Numbered from the stretch's first letter, positions 28,612 through 39,325 are shown. The stretch is DNA of 64,000 nt from Caulobacter sp. AP07 (GCF_000281955.1 NZ_AKKF01000122.1:1-64000), one strand, 5' to 3'. Program-made: numbers and translations. Notes: generated by a model not told the origin, from the sequence alone.

Positions 28612-29133
28612 ATGGACCTGCTAAACGAACTTCAGAAGAACTGGTCGGTAATCACCGCAGCACCGTGGGCGGTACTAAGCCTTATGGCTCTGTCGGCCGC
28701 TGCGGGATGGGGCGGCGCATACTTTCTGCTGCGCCATCAGATCGATACGCTCAAAGAGCGCCTCACGCTAAAGGACGATAAGATCACCGATGCCGAGAAG
28801 CGCATTGCATCGTTCACCGGAACTGCCGTTGATAAGAAACGCGAAATTAGAATTAGATTGGCCCAGCTCCTCTCGGAGGGCGAGAGCCTCCAAAGCGAAT
28901 GCACAGCCGCCAACAAAGATATTCCTGAGGATAGGATCAATCTTTGGGCCCAAAATGCTGGCGAATACCTGAAAAATTCCCTGGATGAATCATACAGCAA
29001 TCGCCTGTTCAGCGACTCTGGCGTTCCAAATATGGTGGCTGTTGGGTTCTTGACGGAAAACCAGCGGAACGCATGGAGATGGGTTTACGCCAGAACCTTT
29101 CGCCTAGAACAGTTCCTTCAGGAACTCACGTAG
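28612..29133 (+). CDS. Hypothetical low-GC membrane-anchored coiled-coil protein
   Basis: A 173-residue protein of unknown family. One membrane helix (about 18-40) is followed by a charged coiled coil (HQIDTLKERLTLKDDKITD, residues 42-60) and a helical domain to the end. The base composition is unlike its neighbours: 28801-28860 has only 26 G or C in 60 bases, and codons such as AGA, ATA and TTA are used freely. It lies alone between the rpmB terminator and the UrcA gene. These traits suggest recent acquisition. Membrane-anchored helical proteins of this kind occur among phage-related and defence genes, but nothing here proves such a role. Confidence 0.75.
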   Translation: MDLLNELQKNWSVITAAPWAVLSLMALSAAAGWGGAYFLLRHQIDTLKERLTLKDDKITDAEKRIASFTGTAVDKKREIRIRLAQLLSEGESLQSECTAANKDIPEDRINLWAQNAGEYLKNSLDESYSNRLFSDSGVPNMVAVGFLTENQRNAWRWVYARTFRLEQFLQELT

Positions 29134-29178
29134 TCCACTAAAACGCGCTGCACTTGGCCCCATCTAGCGCCAACGAAG

Positions 29179-29206
29179 AAGCCCTCCCCGTTTCCGGAGA
29201 GGGCTT
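29179..29206. terminator. Terminator-like hairpin between convergent genes
   Basis: AAGCCCTC and GAGGGCTT form a perfect 8-bp stem within an imperfect hairpin, 46 bases after the low-GC gene stop and 57 bases past the urcA-family stop. T-rich bases flank it weakly on both sides, so it may act in both directions. Confidence 0.55.
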
Positions 29207-29262
29207 CCTGTATTCACCGAAAAGGCGGGAGAGGGCCGGTACGCCGCCCCCTCGAACAGGCC

Positions 29263-29553
29263 TTAGCGCGAATAGACGACCGGGGTGGCGGCGTTGTAGG
29301 CGACCAGTTCCGGGTTGTTCAGCTTGCTGACCGCGTCGTTGACCGAGGCGCGGACGCACGCCGGGTACAGGTAGGTGGCCAGCGACTCGCCGCGCACGTT
29401 CTGCCAGCAGACGCTCGAGGCGGCCTTGACGATTTCGGCGCGCAGCTCGGCCGGGGCCTTGCCAGCGGTCTTGATGCGGATTTCGGCGGCGCCGGCCGGA
29501 GCGGCGGCGAACAGGGCGATGGCCGAGGCGGCCAGGACGAACGAGCGGATCAT
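29263..29553 (-). CDS. UrcA family exported protein
   Basis: A 96-residue small secreted protein. The signal peptide is MIRSFVLAASAIALFAAAPAGA, followed by the UrcA core: IRIKTAGKAPAELRAEIVKA, SSVCWQN and CVRASVNDAVSKL, with two Cys that probably pair. UrcA-family proteins are common in Caulobacterales and Sphingomonadales; their function is unknown. Confidence 0.82.
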   Translation of the reverse strand: MIRSFVLAASAIALFAAAPAGAAEIRIKTAGKAPAELRAEIVKAASSVCWQNVRGESLATYLYPACVRASVNDAVSKLNNPELVAYNAATPVVYSR

Positions 29554-29777
29554 GGGACGGATTCCAGGATAGCGGTTGAATTTTCAACCCGATCCCGACG
29601 CGTTCCCCCTCAAGCGACTGGTCCGGGATCTCGCCCGCTCTGCCGCCTTGTCCAGCATATAGCTTTCCGCCGGTTACTTATCAACGGTTATGTTGCGGCG
29701 CACGCATTGACTCATCAAACCCCACCCGACCCCTTCGGGGCCACCCTCCCCACAGGGGAGGGACATCGGGGTCAGGG
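29554..29777. other. Intergenic region upstream of the urcA-family gene
   Basis: AT-richer bases near 29660-29710 (GTTACTTATCAACGGTTATGTTG) probably hold the urcA-family promoter. The rest carries a family C repeat fragment (29719-29770). No gene was seen. Confidence 0.5.
29719..29770. repeat. Short family C palindromic repeat fragment
   Basis: Contains GACCCCTTCGGGG and CCCTCCCCACAGGGGAGGG hairpins in the style of the family C elements (a CCTTCGG-type hairpin followed by a CCTCCCC/GGGGAGG hairpin), but shorter. It ends beside the stop of the downstream gene. Confidence 0.6.
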
Positions 29778-30854
29778 TCAGCGTCTCCGCGCCGGCTTCT
29801 TCGGCGGGGCCGGCGGCGCGGGCGGCGGCGGGGTCCAGTCGAAGGCCATCAGCAGGGTGCGTTGGCCGGCGATGGCGTTGTCATCGGTCAGCAGATAGAT
29901 TCGCGTAGCCCCAGTCGGCGACTTGACCAGGGCGATCCCCTCGAAATTGTCGCGGGTGGTCGCGCCGTCGAGGTTCAGGGTCGCGGCCACCGCCTGCCTG
30001 GCGGCGGGCGCGCGGGGGTCGACCACGAACCGCACCTGGCCACGCCAGCCACGGATCGGGTCGAAGGCCCGGTAGAGGGCGGCGATCGCCTGGCCGTCGA
30101 AGGCGGCGAAACCGGTCAAGCCCCAGGTGAAGTCGGGCGGCGACTGCGGGGCCAGGCTGGCGCACGGCGCCGACAGCCTGCACAGCCAGACCTCGCCCTC
30201 CTCGCCGCCCACCAGATAGGCGTCGGGACCGGCCACCGGATAGGCGGTCAGGGCCTCCATGCCCTCGTTCTCGGGGAAGGTGGTGGCCGGCTTGTTGACG
30301 GCGCGCGGATTGCCGAAGCTACCATCGGCCAGTTTCGGATAGAGCCAGATGCGGTGGTCGCGCTCGAAGCTGACCAGGCGGTCGCCGTTGGGCAGGATCG
30401 CCAGGCCCTCGGCGTCGCCCTGCTCCTTGCCCTGCAGCGGCTGGCCGTCCAGACCCTTGAGCGGCGAGAGCTTCCCGTCGGTCAGGCCGACCAGGCGACC
30501 GGCCTCGTCCAGCTTCAGCCGCGCCTCGAACAGGTCGCCGTCGTCGCTGACCGCGATCAGGGCCCCGTCGCCGCCGATCCTCAGGTCTGACAGGCCGTGC
30601 AGGCGGCTGGTGTCGGCGCTGGTGATGGCGACTCCACCGGCATAGACGAAACGGCCGATGGCGCCCCCAGCCAAGGATGGCGGGGGTGGGTTGGTCGAGC
30701 TGAGCGGCACGGGCGTGGTGGTCAGCGAAATCTCGGGCCCGACCTTGACCGGCGCGACCGGCAGCACGGCCGGCTGCGGCGGGGCCTTGGCGCACTGGCC
30801 CAGCATGGCGGTCGCCAGGCCCAGGACCAGCAGCGACCGCAGACCTCCGATCAC
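29778..30854 (-). CDS. Esterase-like activity of phytase family protein
   Basis: A 358-residue exported beta-propeller-type protein. A hydrophobic N-terminus ends in MLGQCAK, a poor lipobox, so either a lipoprotein or a simple signal peptide is possible. The body matches the phytase-like esterase family: [56 protein letters not shown] and DNFEGIALV, then a Pro-rich tail. The GTG start overlaps the cobT stop by four bases (GTGA), indicating coupling to cobT although no functional link is known. Confidence 0.85.
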   Translation of the reverse strand: MIGGLRSLLVLGLATAMLGQCAKAPPQPAVLPVAPVKVGPEISLTTTPVPLSSTNPPPPSLAGGAIGRFVYAGGVAITSADTSRLHGLSDLRIGGDGALIAVSDDGDLFEARLKLDEAGRLVGLTDGKLSPLKGLDGQPLQGKEQGDAEGLAILPNGDRLVSFERDHRIWLYPKLADGSFGNPRAVNKPATTFPENEGMEALTAYPVAGPDAYLVGGEEGEVWLCRLSAPCASLAPQSPPDFTWGLTGFAAFDGQAIAALYRAFDPIRGWRGQVRFVVDPRAPAARQAVAATLNLDGATTRDNFEGIALVKSPTGATRIYLLTDDNAIAGQRTLLMAFDWTPPPPAPPAPPKKPARRR

Positions 30855-32779
30855 GCGGAAACCTTGCGGACGGCTTTCGGCGCGGAAGGCTGCACGGTGG
30901 GCAACGGGCCCAGCAGCCCCCGCGCCCGCTTCACCGCCTTGGGTTCCTCGTCGAACAGGTCGGCCAGCTGGTCGACCAGGGCGCCGCCCAGTTGCTCGAC
31001 ATCGACGATGGTCACCGCGCGGCGGTAATAGCGCGTCACGTCGTGGCCGATGCCGACGGCGATCAGCTCGACGGGGCTGCGGGTCTCGATCTCGGCGATG
31101 ACCTGACGCAAGTGGCGCTCCAGATAGTGGCCCGAATTGACGCTGAGGGTGGAGTCGTCCACCGGCGCGCCATCGGAGATCACCATCAGAATGCGGCGAG
31201 CTTCGGACCGGCCGATCAGCCGCTGATGGGCCCACATCAGGGCCTCGCCGTCGATGTTTTCCTTCAGCAGCCCCTCGCGCATCATCAGGCCCAGGTTCTT
31301 GCGGGCCCGCCGCCACGGGGCGTCGGCGCTCTTGTAGATGATGTGGCGCAGGTCGTTGAGGCGGCCCGGCGCGGGCGGCTTGCCGGCCTTGATCCACTCG
31401 TCGCGGGCGCTGCCGCCCTTCCAGGCGCGGGTGGTGAAGCCCAGCACCTCGACCTTGACCGCGCAGCGCTCCAGGGTGCGGGCCAGGATGTCGGCGCAGA
31501 CGGCGGCCACCATGATCGGCCGGCCGCGCATCGAGCCGGAATTGTCGATCAGCAGGGTGACGACGGTGTCGCGGAACTCGACATCCTCCTCCTGCTTGAA
31601 CGACAGCGGGGCGGTGGGGTCGATGATCACCCGGGTCAGGCGGGCGACGTCGAGCATCCCCTCCTCCAGGTCGAAGGTCCAGGCGCGGTTCTGCTGGGCC
31701 AGCAGCCGGCGTTGCAGCTTGTTGGCCAGGCGCGAGACCACGCTGGAGAACGCCGCCAGCTGCTGGTCCAGATAGGCCCGCAGCCGGGTCAGCTCGTCAG
31801 CGTCGCACAGCTCCTCGGCCGGCACCACCTCGTCATAGGCGGTGGTGAACACCTTGTAGGCCGGCTCGAAGGCCCCGCCCTGGCCGGTGTCCGGACGGGC
31901 CGGCTTGGCGCCGTCGCCCATCTCCGGGGCCTCTTCGGTGTCCTCGGCCTCGCCCTGCTCCTCGGACTGGACCATCTCCTCGTCGCCGGCCTCGCTCTCG
32001 CGGTCGGAGCTCTCGGCCTCCTCGGGCGAGGCGCCGTCGGCCTGCTCGCCCTCGCCTTCGCCCTGGTCGTCCTCGGAGGCCTCGGTGTTCTGGTCTTCGT
32101 CGCCGGTGTCCTCGTCCGACTGCTCGGTGGCCTCGGACATCTCCTCGCCCAGGTCGAGGTCGCGCAGGATTTCGCGGGTGACCCGGGCGAAGGCGGTCTG
32201 GTTGTCGATGGCGGCGGCCAGGCGGTCGAGGTCCTTGCCGGCCCGGGCCTCGATGTCGGCGCGCAGGATGTCGACCAGGGCCTTGACGCCCTCGGGCGGC
32301 GCGTCGCCGGTCAGGCGCTCGCGGACCATCAGCGACAGGATCTCGGCCATCGGGGCCGACTGGCGGTCGGTGGCGATGTTGCGGGTCAGGCCCTGCTTTT
32401 CGAGGCGGGCCTCCAGGGCGGCGGTCAGGTTGAGGCGGACGCCGCCCAGGGCGTTGGAGCCGATGGCTTCCAGCCGCGCCTGCTCGATGGCCTCGAAGGC
32501 CGCCTGGCCGTCGGGCGAGCTGGGGCGGGCCCGGGCGTGGGAGGCCGCGTCATGGTGGGCCAGGCGCAGGGCCATCTGGTCGGCCAGGCCCCGGATGCGG
32601 CTGGCTTCCTTGGGGTTCAGGTCGCGCGGCGGATGCGGCAGCACCGCCCGGTTGCCGACCAGGCTGGGGCCCTCGCCGGAGAACACCACCTCGAGGTCGG
32701 GCGTCTCGGCGAGCGAACGCGCCGCGTGGGCCAGGGCGCGCTTGAAGGGTTCGGTCGGGCTTTCGGGCTTGGACGCCAT
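30851..32779 (-). CDS. cobT: Cobaltochelatase subunit CobT
   Basis: A 642-residue CobT, the von Willebrand A-type subunit of the aerobic cobaltochelatase (CobNST), which inserts cobalt into hydrogenobyrinic acid diamide using ATP. The N-terminal half contains [20 protein letters not shown]-like helices, a very acidic linker occupies about 215-310, and the VWA domain has the metal site [17 protein letters not shown] near 420 with [10 protein letters not shown] later. CobS and CobN are not in the window. The 4-base overlap with the downstream esterase-like gene marks an operon. Confidence 0.95.
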   Translation of the reverse strand: MASKPESPTEPFKRALAHAARSLAETPDLEVVFSGEGPSLVGNRAVLPHPPRDLNPKEASRIRGLADQMALRLAHHDAASHARARPSSPDGQAAFEAIEQARLEAIGSNALGGVRLNLTAALEARLEKQGLTRNIATDRQSAPMAEILSLMVRERLTGDAPPEGVKALVDILRADIEARAGKDLDRLAAAIDNQTAFARVTREILRDLDLGEEMSEATEQSDEDTGDEDQNTEASEDDQGEGEGEQADGASPEEAESSDRESEAGDEEMVQSEEQGEAEDTEEAPEMGDGAKPARPDTGQGGAFEPAYKVFTTAYDEVVPAEELCDADELTRLRAYLDQQLAAFSSVVSRLANKLQRRLLAQQNRAWTFDLEEGMLDVARLTRVIIDPTAPLSFKQEEDVEFRDTVVTLLIDNSGSMRGRPIMVAAVCADILARTLERCAVKVEVLGFTTRAWKGGSARDEWIKAGKPPAPGRLNDLRHIIYKSADAPWRRARKNLGLMMREGLLKENIDGEALMWAHQRLIGRSEARRILMVISDGAPVDDSTLSVNSGHYLERHLRQVIAEIETRSPVELIAVGIGHDVTRYYRRAVTIVDVEQLGGALVDQLADLFDEEPKAVKRARGLLGPLPTVQPSAPKAVRKVSA

Positions 32780-32860
32780 GGGAATGGGTTACCGAGCCAG
32801 GGCGGCGGTGACAAGGGCGACCGAAGGGAAGTCGTTTGGGCGCGCCGTTTGGAGGCGGCC

Positions 32861-32886
32861 GGGGACATGCACATGTGCATGTCCCC
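32861..32886. repeat. 26-bp perfect palindrome, copy 1
   Basis: A perfect palindrome with half-site GGGGACATGCACA. It lies between the DUF3089 stop and the cobT start. A sister copy at 43405-43430 differs only by a paired T:A to G:C change. Confidence 0.85.
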
Positions 32887-32901
32887 GATCGTGAACGCCG
32901 G

Positions 32902-34068
32902 CTATTTCGCCGCCGCGTAAGCCTTCGACTGCGTCCCCACCACGCTCACCAGGTCGCCCATGGTCAGGTTGACGTCCACCAGGTGCAGGCCCCAGTCCTT
33001 CAGCGGCACGCCCATCACCAGCAGGTCGCCGGGGATGTTGTCGGCGCGGGGGTCGGCCGGGTCGGGGCGCACGGTCACGGCCAGGTAGTCGAACGCGCCG
33101 TTGCTGACGCACTCGGCGGAGACCAGACCCGGCAGCTCCACATAGGGGGTCGCCACCTCCACGCCCTTGGCCCAGACCGTGGCCGGACGCATCGCCGTGC
33201 CCATGATCGTCCGATCACTGAAATAGCTCTTCACCGTCGCCGAGCCGCCGGCCAGGGCCGCCGGGTTGACGCAGGCGGCGCGCATTCCGGGCTGGTCGAC
33301 CTTGCCGAACCGACTGGTGGCCGGGGGCGGGACGTCGGCGCGGAACGAGACGTAGGAGATCACGCAGCCGACCTGGCCGGCCTTGCGGCACAGGGGCAGC
33401 GAGCCGTAGGCGTCCTTGGCCGGGTCGACGGGCGTGTTCATGCCCAGGATCAGGGCCGAGACGATCTGCTTCTGCACCGGCTTGCCGTCGATCTCCTTGG
33501 CGATCAGCTCCAGCAGGATGTGCGAGCCCTGCGAATGGCCGATCAGCACCACGCCGCGGCCGTGGTTGTCGCGGGTCAGGTAGTCCTTCCAGGCGGCCAG
33601 CACGTCGGCATAGGCCAGGGCGCCGTCGCCGGGCGAGGCCTGGCCCATCATCACCTTGCGCAGGGCGGCGATGGTCACCTGGCGGTAGCTGGGCGCGTAG
33701 AGCTTGCAGACCTGGCCGAAGCGGGCGAACTGCTGGTCGGCGACGGCCTTCTCCGGCAGGTCGGGGGTCATGTCGCTGTTGCCGCCGGGGTCGCTGGACA
33801 CGGTGGGATAGACGTAGAAGCAGTCGATCGGCGCGTTCGGATCGGCCTTGAAGGCCTCGACGCTGGCCTTGCCGTCGGCCTGGATCACCGTGGCGGTCTG
33901 GTCCCGGGCGCAGGCGTCCTGGCGGCCGGGACGGCACAGCCAGTTCTCGTCCTTCGTATAGTCGTTCGGCGTCGGCGGCGCGGCGGGGGCCGGCTGCTGC
34001 GCGCAGGCGCTCGCGCTCAAGCCCAGCCCCATGACCAGGCCCAACGCGGCCCACAGCTTGCGTGACAT
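32902..34068 (-). CDS. DUF3089 alpha/beta-hydrolase, exported
   Basis: A 388-residue DUF3089 protein. The N-terminal signal (KLWAALGLVMGLGLSASACA) may be a lipoprotein signal with lipobox SASAC. The hydrolase core has DCFYVYPTVSSDPGGNSDM, a nucleophile elbow GHSQGSHILLELI (Ser about 177), and a late DYLAVTV...GLHLVDVNLTMGDLV segment holding the catalytic Asp/His. Activity is probably esterase or lipase; the substrate is unknown. It stands alone between repeats. Confidence 0.88.
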   Translation of the reverse strand: MSRKLWAALGLVMGLGLSASACAQQPAPAAPPTPNDYTKDENWLCRPGRQDACARDQTATVIQADGKASVEAFKADPNAPIDCFYVYPTVSSDPGGNSDMTPDLPEKAVADQQFARFGQVCKLYAPSYRQVTIAALRKVMMGQASPGDGALAYADVLAAWKDYLTRDNHGRGVVLIGHSQGSHILLELIAKEIDGKPVQKQIVSALILGMNTPVDPAKDAYGSLPLCRKAGQVGCVISYVSFRADVPPPATSRFGKVDQPGMRAACVNPAALAGGSATVKSYFSDRTIMGTAMRPATVWAKGVEVATPYVELPGLVSAECVSNGAFDYLAVTVRPDPADPRADNIPGDLLVMGVPLKDWGLHLVDVNLTMGDLVSVVGTQSKAYAAAK

Positions 34069-34147
34069 TCTTGCCCCCGTCCGAACGCTTGTTTCGCGGG
34101 AGGATGACGTGGCGGCGGTGAGAAAGGAAGGGGGCTTCCAAAACGGT

Positions 34148-34243
34148 CGTCATCCCCCGCTTTATGCGGGGGACCCAAGCCGAGTTCATCGAGTGTTATC
34201 GGTCAGCGCGGCTTGGGTCCCCCGAACAAGTCGGGGGATGACG
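34148..34243. repeat. Palindromic repeat family A, copy 2
   Basis: A 96-bp element with ends CGTCATCCCCCG and CGGGGGATGACG, arm hairpins CCCCCGC-TTTAT-GCGGGGG and CCCCCGA-ACAAG-TCGGGGG, and a variable core. It has the same length as copy 1 and opposite orientation. Confidence 0.9.
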
Positions 34244-34253
34244 GAGGAGGGGT

Positions 34254-34568
34254 TCAGCTCGGCAACCACCGCCGCGGGAACTTGTCGCCCAGCGCCCGCG
34301 ACTCCCCGACCTTCAGGCCCAGTTCGCGCATCCGGTAGGCGACCAGTTCCCGCAGGGCCTCGACGGGCTCGCGGCCGCCGGACGGGCTGGAGGCGACGGG
34401 GCCGGTCTGCATGGCCAGGTCGACGGCCGCCCATTCGGCCTGGGCGCGGTCGGGCCGACCGACGGCGAAGTAGTGGCGGATCGGCAGCCGCTCGCCGGCG
34501 ATCTCGACCATCACGCCGACCACCCAGCCTTCGACGAGTAGATCGGAGTCGGGGCGCTGGCGGAACAT
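34254..34568 (-). CDS. Conserved-looking small hypothetical protein
   Basis: A 104-residue cytoplasmic protein without a recognised family. It begins FRQRPDSDLLVEGWVVGVMV, continues with AGERLPIRHYFAVGRPDRAQAE and ends in a basic LGDKFPRRWLPS. Codon use (G/C at third position) is like its neighbours, which supports real coding. It ends ten bases beyond the family A repeat. Confidence 0.65.
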   Translation of the reverse strand: MFRQRPDSDLLVEGWVVGVMVEIAGERLPIRHYFAVGRPDRAQAEWAAVDLAMQTGPVASSPSGGREPVEALRELVAYRMRELGLKVGESRALGDKFPRRWLPS

Positions 34569-34669
34569 GGCCGCCTGTCTAGCCCCCGGGCGCTCCGGCG
34601 CAAAGGCCTGACAGAATCGGAAACGCCTTGTGACCCCAGCCTCGCGGCCGCTGCGTCTAGAAGGGCCCC

Positions 34670-35647
34670 ATGACCTCCCTTCGCGCCGCCACCGTCCAGT
34701 TCCACCACGCCGCTGGCGACAAGGCCGCCAACCTGGCCACCGTCCAGGCCTTCGTCGCCCGGGCCGCCGCCCGGGACGTCAAGATCCTGGCCTTTCCCGA
34801 GATGTGCCTGACCGGCTACTGGCACTGCCGCGACCTGTCGCTGGACGGCTGGCGGGCCCTGGCCGAGCCCGTGCCCAGCGGGCCGTGCAGCCAGGCCCTG
34901 CTGAGCCTGGCCCGCGACCACGACATGGCCATCGGGGCCGGGCTGGTCGAGGTCGCCGACGACGGCCGGCTCTACAACACCTATGTCGTCGCCCTGCCCG
35001 ACGGCCGGGTCGAGCGGCACCGCAAGCTGCACGCCTTCGAGAGCCCGCACGTCAGCAGCGGCGACGGCTTCACGGTGTTCGACACCCCGTTCGGCGTGCG
35101 CCTGGCCGTGCTGATCTGCTGGGACAACAACCTGGTCGAGAACGTCCGCGCCACCGCCCTGCTGGGGGCCGACGTGCTGCTGGCCCCGCACCAGACCGGC
35201 GGGACCGCCTCGCGCAGCCCGCACGCCATGGGGGTGATCGATCCGGCCCTGTGGCGGAACCGGGCCCGCGACCCGGAGGCCCTGCGCGCCGAATTCCAGG
35301 GCGACAAGGGGCGCGGTTGGCTGTTGCGCTGGCTGCCGGCCCGGGCCCACGACAACGGCCTGTTCGTGCTGTTCAGCAACGGCGTGGGCGAGGACGCCGG
35401 CGAGGTGCGCACCGGCAACGCCATGATCCTGGACCCCTACGGCCGCATCGTCGCCGAGACCGACGCCATCGACGACGCCATGGTCGTCGCCGACCTGGAT
35501 CTGGACCTGTTGCCGCTGTCGACCGGGCGGCGCTGGATCCGCGGCCGCCGGCCCGAACTCTATGGCGTGCTGACCCAGCGCCAGGGCCACGAGCTCTCGC
35601 CGCTGGAGGCGCGGTTCTCGACCGAGCCGGTGGCGCGTTCGTTCTAG
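34670..35647 (+). CDS. Nitrilase-superfamily carbon-nitrogen hydrolase
   Basis: A 325-residue hydrolase with the Glu-Lys-Cys triad: Glu44 in LAFPEMCLTGYW, Lys119 in ERHRKLHAFE, and Cys150 in LAVLICWDNN. The rest follows the nitrilase fold (AIGAGLVEVADDGRLYNTYV, APHQTGG, GNAMILDPYGRIVAE). The exact branch is unclear; an amidase, nitrilase or carbamoylase acting on a small amide is likely. It is monocistronic on the plus strand. Confidence 0.92.
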   Translation: MTSLRAATVQFHHAAGDKAANLATVQAFVARAAARDVKILAFPEMCLTGYWHCRDLSLDGWRALAEPVPSGPCSQALLSLARDHDMAIGAGLVEVADDGRLYNTYVVALPDGRVERHRKLHAFESPHVSSGDGFTVFDTPFGVRLAVLICWDNNLVENVRATALLGADVLLAPHQTGGTASRSPHAMGVIDPALWRNRARDPEALRAEFQGDKGRGWLLRWLPARAHDNGLFVLFSNGVGEDAGEVRTGNAMILDPYGRIVAETDAIDDAMVVADLDLDLLPLSTGRRWIRGRRPELYGVLTQRQGHELSPLEARFSTEPVARSF

Positions 35648-35656
35648 CCCAGCGGC

Positions 35657-35785
35657 CTAGCCCAGCAGCTGGAACGCCGCCTGGCTGACCAGGCCCAGGG
35701 CCAGCCACAGCCCAAGCCCGAGGATGATGAACACCGGGCGCGGCGGCCGTCGGCCCCGGTAACCTTGAAGTTCATGTCGCGCCAT
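35657..35785 (-). CDS. Small single-pass membrane protein
   Basis: A 42-residue protein with a basic N-terminus (HELQGYRGRRPPRP) and one membrane helix (VFIILGLGLWLALGLVSQAA). The start at 35785 has GGAGGG six bases upstream, which supports translation; the open frame extends further upstream without such support. Its stop lies ten bases from the nitrilase stop, tail to tail. Function unknown. Confidence 0.6.
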   Translation of the reverse strand: MARHELQGYRGRRPPRPVFIILGLGLWLALGLVSQAAFQLLG

Positions 35786-35947
35786 GCCCAACCCTCCGGG
35801 AACGCCATCGCGTTCAACGGAGTCAGCAACGAGCGCGGCCACAAAAAAGCTGCAAGTGTTAACGCGACCGTGATCGGTTATCCCCAACTGGGGGTAGATG
35901 CTCGGCGCGCTTTGAGGCCGCCCCACACGCGCTCCCCCCCTTTTTCA

Positions 35948-36076
35948 CCGTCATCCCGGGCCTTGTGCCCGGGAACCCTGGTTCAGCCGACGGTGAAGTA
36001 AATTGGCGCGCCAGCGCCCACCCCTCCGCACCTGCGGCGGAGAGAGGGTTCCCGGGCACAAGGCCCGGGATGACGG
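35948..36076. repeat. Palindromic repeat family B, copy 1
   Basis: About 129 bp with ends CCGTCATCCCGGGCC and GGCCCGGGATGACGG. The arms continue as TTGTGCCCGGGAACCCT and AGGGTTCCCGGGCACAA. The core carries GGCGCGCC and a CTCCGCACCTGCGGCGGAG hairpin. It resembles family A in its TCATCCC/GGGATGA ends but differs elsewhere. The gap to the groEL terminator shows no gene. Confidence 0.9.
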
Positions 36077-36130
36077 TCGTTGAGGGGGTGAGAATGACTT
36101 CGAATCTCTCCGCCCTTGCCGCGGACAAAG

Positions 36131-36160
36131 AAAAAGGGCGGGACCTCGCGGTCCCGCCCT
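36131..36160 (-). terminator. Rho-independent terminator of groESL
   Basis: A perfect 11-bp stem (AGGGCGGGACC/GGTCCCGCCCT) with a short loop, followed on the minus strand by TTTTTCTTT, 33 bases after the groEL stop. Confidence 0.92.
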
Positions 36161-36192
36161 CTCTTTGTTTCAGCCTAAGCCGACAGGACTTC

Positions 36193-37851
<1,659 letters not shown>

Positions 37852-37899
37852 CTAAAAGAGAAACTTAGGAGTCGAGAGCGGGTCGAACGGGAGAGGCGG

Positions 37900-38190
37900 T
37901 TAGGCCTCGATCACGCCCAGGACGTCGCTTTCCTTCATGATCAGCAGGTCTTCACCGTCGACCTTCACTTCACTGCCCGACCACTTGCCGAACAGGATCT
38001 TGTCGCCGGCCTTCAGGTCCAGAGCGACGACGTCGCCCTTGTCGTTGCGGGCGCCGGGGCCGACGGCGACGACTTCGCCTTCCTGCGGCTTTTCCTTGGC
38101 GGTGTCGGGGATGATGATCCCGCCCTTGGTTTTGGTTTCTTCTTCGACACGCTTCACGAGGACGCGGTCGCCAAGAGGACGAAACTTCAT
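37900..38190 (-). CDS. groES: Co-chaperonin GroES
   Basis: A 96-residue GroES lid protein: [21 protein letters not shown] at the start, the mobile loop [16 protein letters not shown], and the final [15 protein letters not shown]. First gene of the groESL operon, with a CIRCE operator 61 bases upstream of its start. Confidence 0.98.
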   Translation of the reverse strand: MKFRPLGDRVLVKRVEEETKTKGGIIIPDTAKEKPQEGEVVAVGPGARNDKGDVVALDLKAGDKILFGKWSGSEVKVDGEDLLIMKESDVLGVIEA

Positions 38191-38250
38191 TGGGGTCTTC
38201 TCCGTCGGGACGGTTAGAATTACGGTTCGCCGGCAGGGGGAGCGTTGCTG

Positions 38251-38277
38251 TTAGCAGTCGCTCCCGCCGAGTGCCAG
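38251..38277. promoter_or_regulatory. CIRCE element (HrcA operator) of groESL
   Basis: On the minus strand this reads CTGGCACTC-N9-GACTGCTAA, matching the CIRCE consensus TTAGCACTC-N9-GAGTGCTAA at 15 of 18 arm positions with exact spacing. HrcA binding would repress groESL in the absence of heat stress. Confidence 0.85.
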
Positions 38278-38287
38278 CGCCGGGCAG

Positions 38288-38316
38288 GAGTTAGGACCGG
38301 GGGTTGGGGGAGTCAA
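38288..38316 (-). promoter_or_regulatory. Candidate groESL promoter
   Basis: TTGACT and TAACTC separated by 17 bases on the minus strand, ending ten bases upstream of the CIRCE element, so that CIRCE would cover the start of transcription. CTTGAC followed by a C-rich spacer also resembles heat-shock sigma-32 promoters. Confidence 0.5.
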
Positions 38317-38395
38317 GGACGACGCCTGCCGATTTGCTGTGGGTGAATCACACCCGCCCGAACCGACCATCAGGATAGGGATCAAAGAAGACGCC

Positions 38396-38800
38396 ATGAA
38401 GACGCTCCGCCCCTTCGCCATCGTCGCCCTGGCCTCGGCCGGCCTGCTCGCGCTGAGCGCCTGCGCCACGCCCGGCGCCCCTCCGCCGGCCCGGACGGTC
38501 ACCGACACCGACGCCGGCCCGATCGAACTGACGCCCGGCCAGGGGCTGGAGATCGCCCTGCCGCTGAACGCCGGCACCGGCTACGCGTGGCGGCTGGACC
38601 GCGAGGCTCCGGCCTGGATCCTGGCCGGCGGCTCCAGCCGGGTGACCGACGCCAAGATGCCCGGCGGGCCGGTGACGACCCTCTACAGCTACCACGCGGC
38701 CGGGCGCGGCAAGACCGACCTGTCGTTCACCCTCAAGCGCCCGTGGGAACCCGACAAGCCGGACGACCGCAAGGTGGTGTTCCAGGTCAAGGTGCGGTGA
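38396..38800 (+). CDS. Chagasin-type (I42) cysteine protease inhibitor lipoprotein
   Basis: A 134-residue lipoprotein. The signal ends in the lipobox LSAC (Cys at about 22). The mature part has the three chagasin loops: LNAGTGYAWRL (the NPTTGY loop), KMPGGPVTT, and LKRPWEPDKP (the RPW loop). Family members inhibit papain-like cysteine proteases. The ATG at 38396 starts the signal peptide; upstream codons do not fit. The stop overlaps the next start by one base (TGATG). Confidence 0.88.
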   Translation: MKTLRPFAIVALASAGLLALSACATPGAPPPARTVTDTDAGPIELTPGQGLEIALPLNAGTGYAWRLDREAPAWILAGGSSRVTDAKMPGGPVTTLYSYHAAGRGKTDLSFTLKRPWEPDKPDDRKVVFQVKVR

Positions 38801-39210
38801 TGATCGACCATGTCAGCCTGACCGTCCGCGACATCGACGCCAGCCAGGCCTTCTACGACGCCGCCTTCGCCCCGCTGGGGATCGCGGTCGTCTATCGGGT
38901 CAGCGCCGAGGAAAGCGGAAGCGTCGCCTATATGGGCTATGGCCCGGCCGCCGACGGCCGCGACGTCCAGGCCGGCAAGCCCAGCTTCTGGATCGCCGGC
39001 GGCGCCGAGCAGGTCGGCCCCATGCACATCGCCTTCGTCGCCAAGACCCGGGCGGCGGTCGACGCCTTTTACGCCGCGGCCCTGGCGGCCGGCGGAACCG
39101 ACAACGGCCCGCCCGGCGTTCGGCCTCACTATCACCCCAACTACTATGGAGCCTTCGTGCTCGACCCGGACGGCCGCAACGTGGAAGCGGTCTGCCACGC
39201 GCCCGCCTAG
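38800..39210 (+). CDS. VOC family (glyoxalase/bleomycin-resistance fold) protein
   Basis: A 136-residue vicinal-oxygen-chelate protein: IDHVSLTVRDIDASQAFYDAAF at the start, MHIAFVAKTRAAVDAFYAAAL in the middle, then HPNYYGAFVLDPDGRNVEAV. The pattern of His and Glu (HVSL, MHIAF, DGRNVEAV) suggests a metal site. Substrate unknown. It starts inside the stop codon of the chagasin gene, so the two are co-translated. Confidence 0.9.
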   Translation: MIDHVSLTVRDIDASQAFYDAAFAPLGIAVVYRVSAEESGSVAYMGYGPAADGRDVQAGKPSFWIAGGAEQVGPMHIAFVAKTRAAVDAFYAAALAAGGTDNGPPGVRPHYHPNYYGAFVLDPDGRNVEAVCHAPA

Positions 39211-39312
39211 AGCATTTTCGAGTGAAGTGGATTCCGGTTCGCGTGAAGAAAATGCGCCAAAACAAAAATCTAGAGCCCCGGCCTGATGCAATCAGGTCGG
39301 GAAACGCTCTAG
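39209..39312. repeat. Alphaproteobacterial intergenic repeat (two-hairpin type)
   Basis: The first half has GCATTTTC/GAAAATGC arms around GAAGTGGATTCCGGTTCGCG; the second half has CTAGAGC/GCTCTAG arms around CGGCCTGAT-GCA-ATCAGGTCG. This layout (GAGCATTTTCGAG, CCGGTTCGCGTGAAGAAAAT) recurs in many alphaproteobacterial genomes, from memory. It lies directly after the VOC gene stop. Confidence 0.8.
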
Positions 39313-39325
39313 TGGGCATGGAGAG

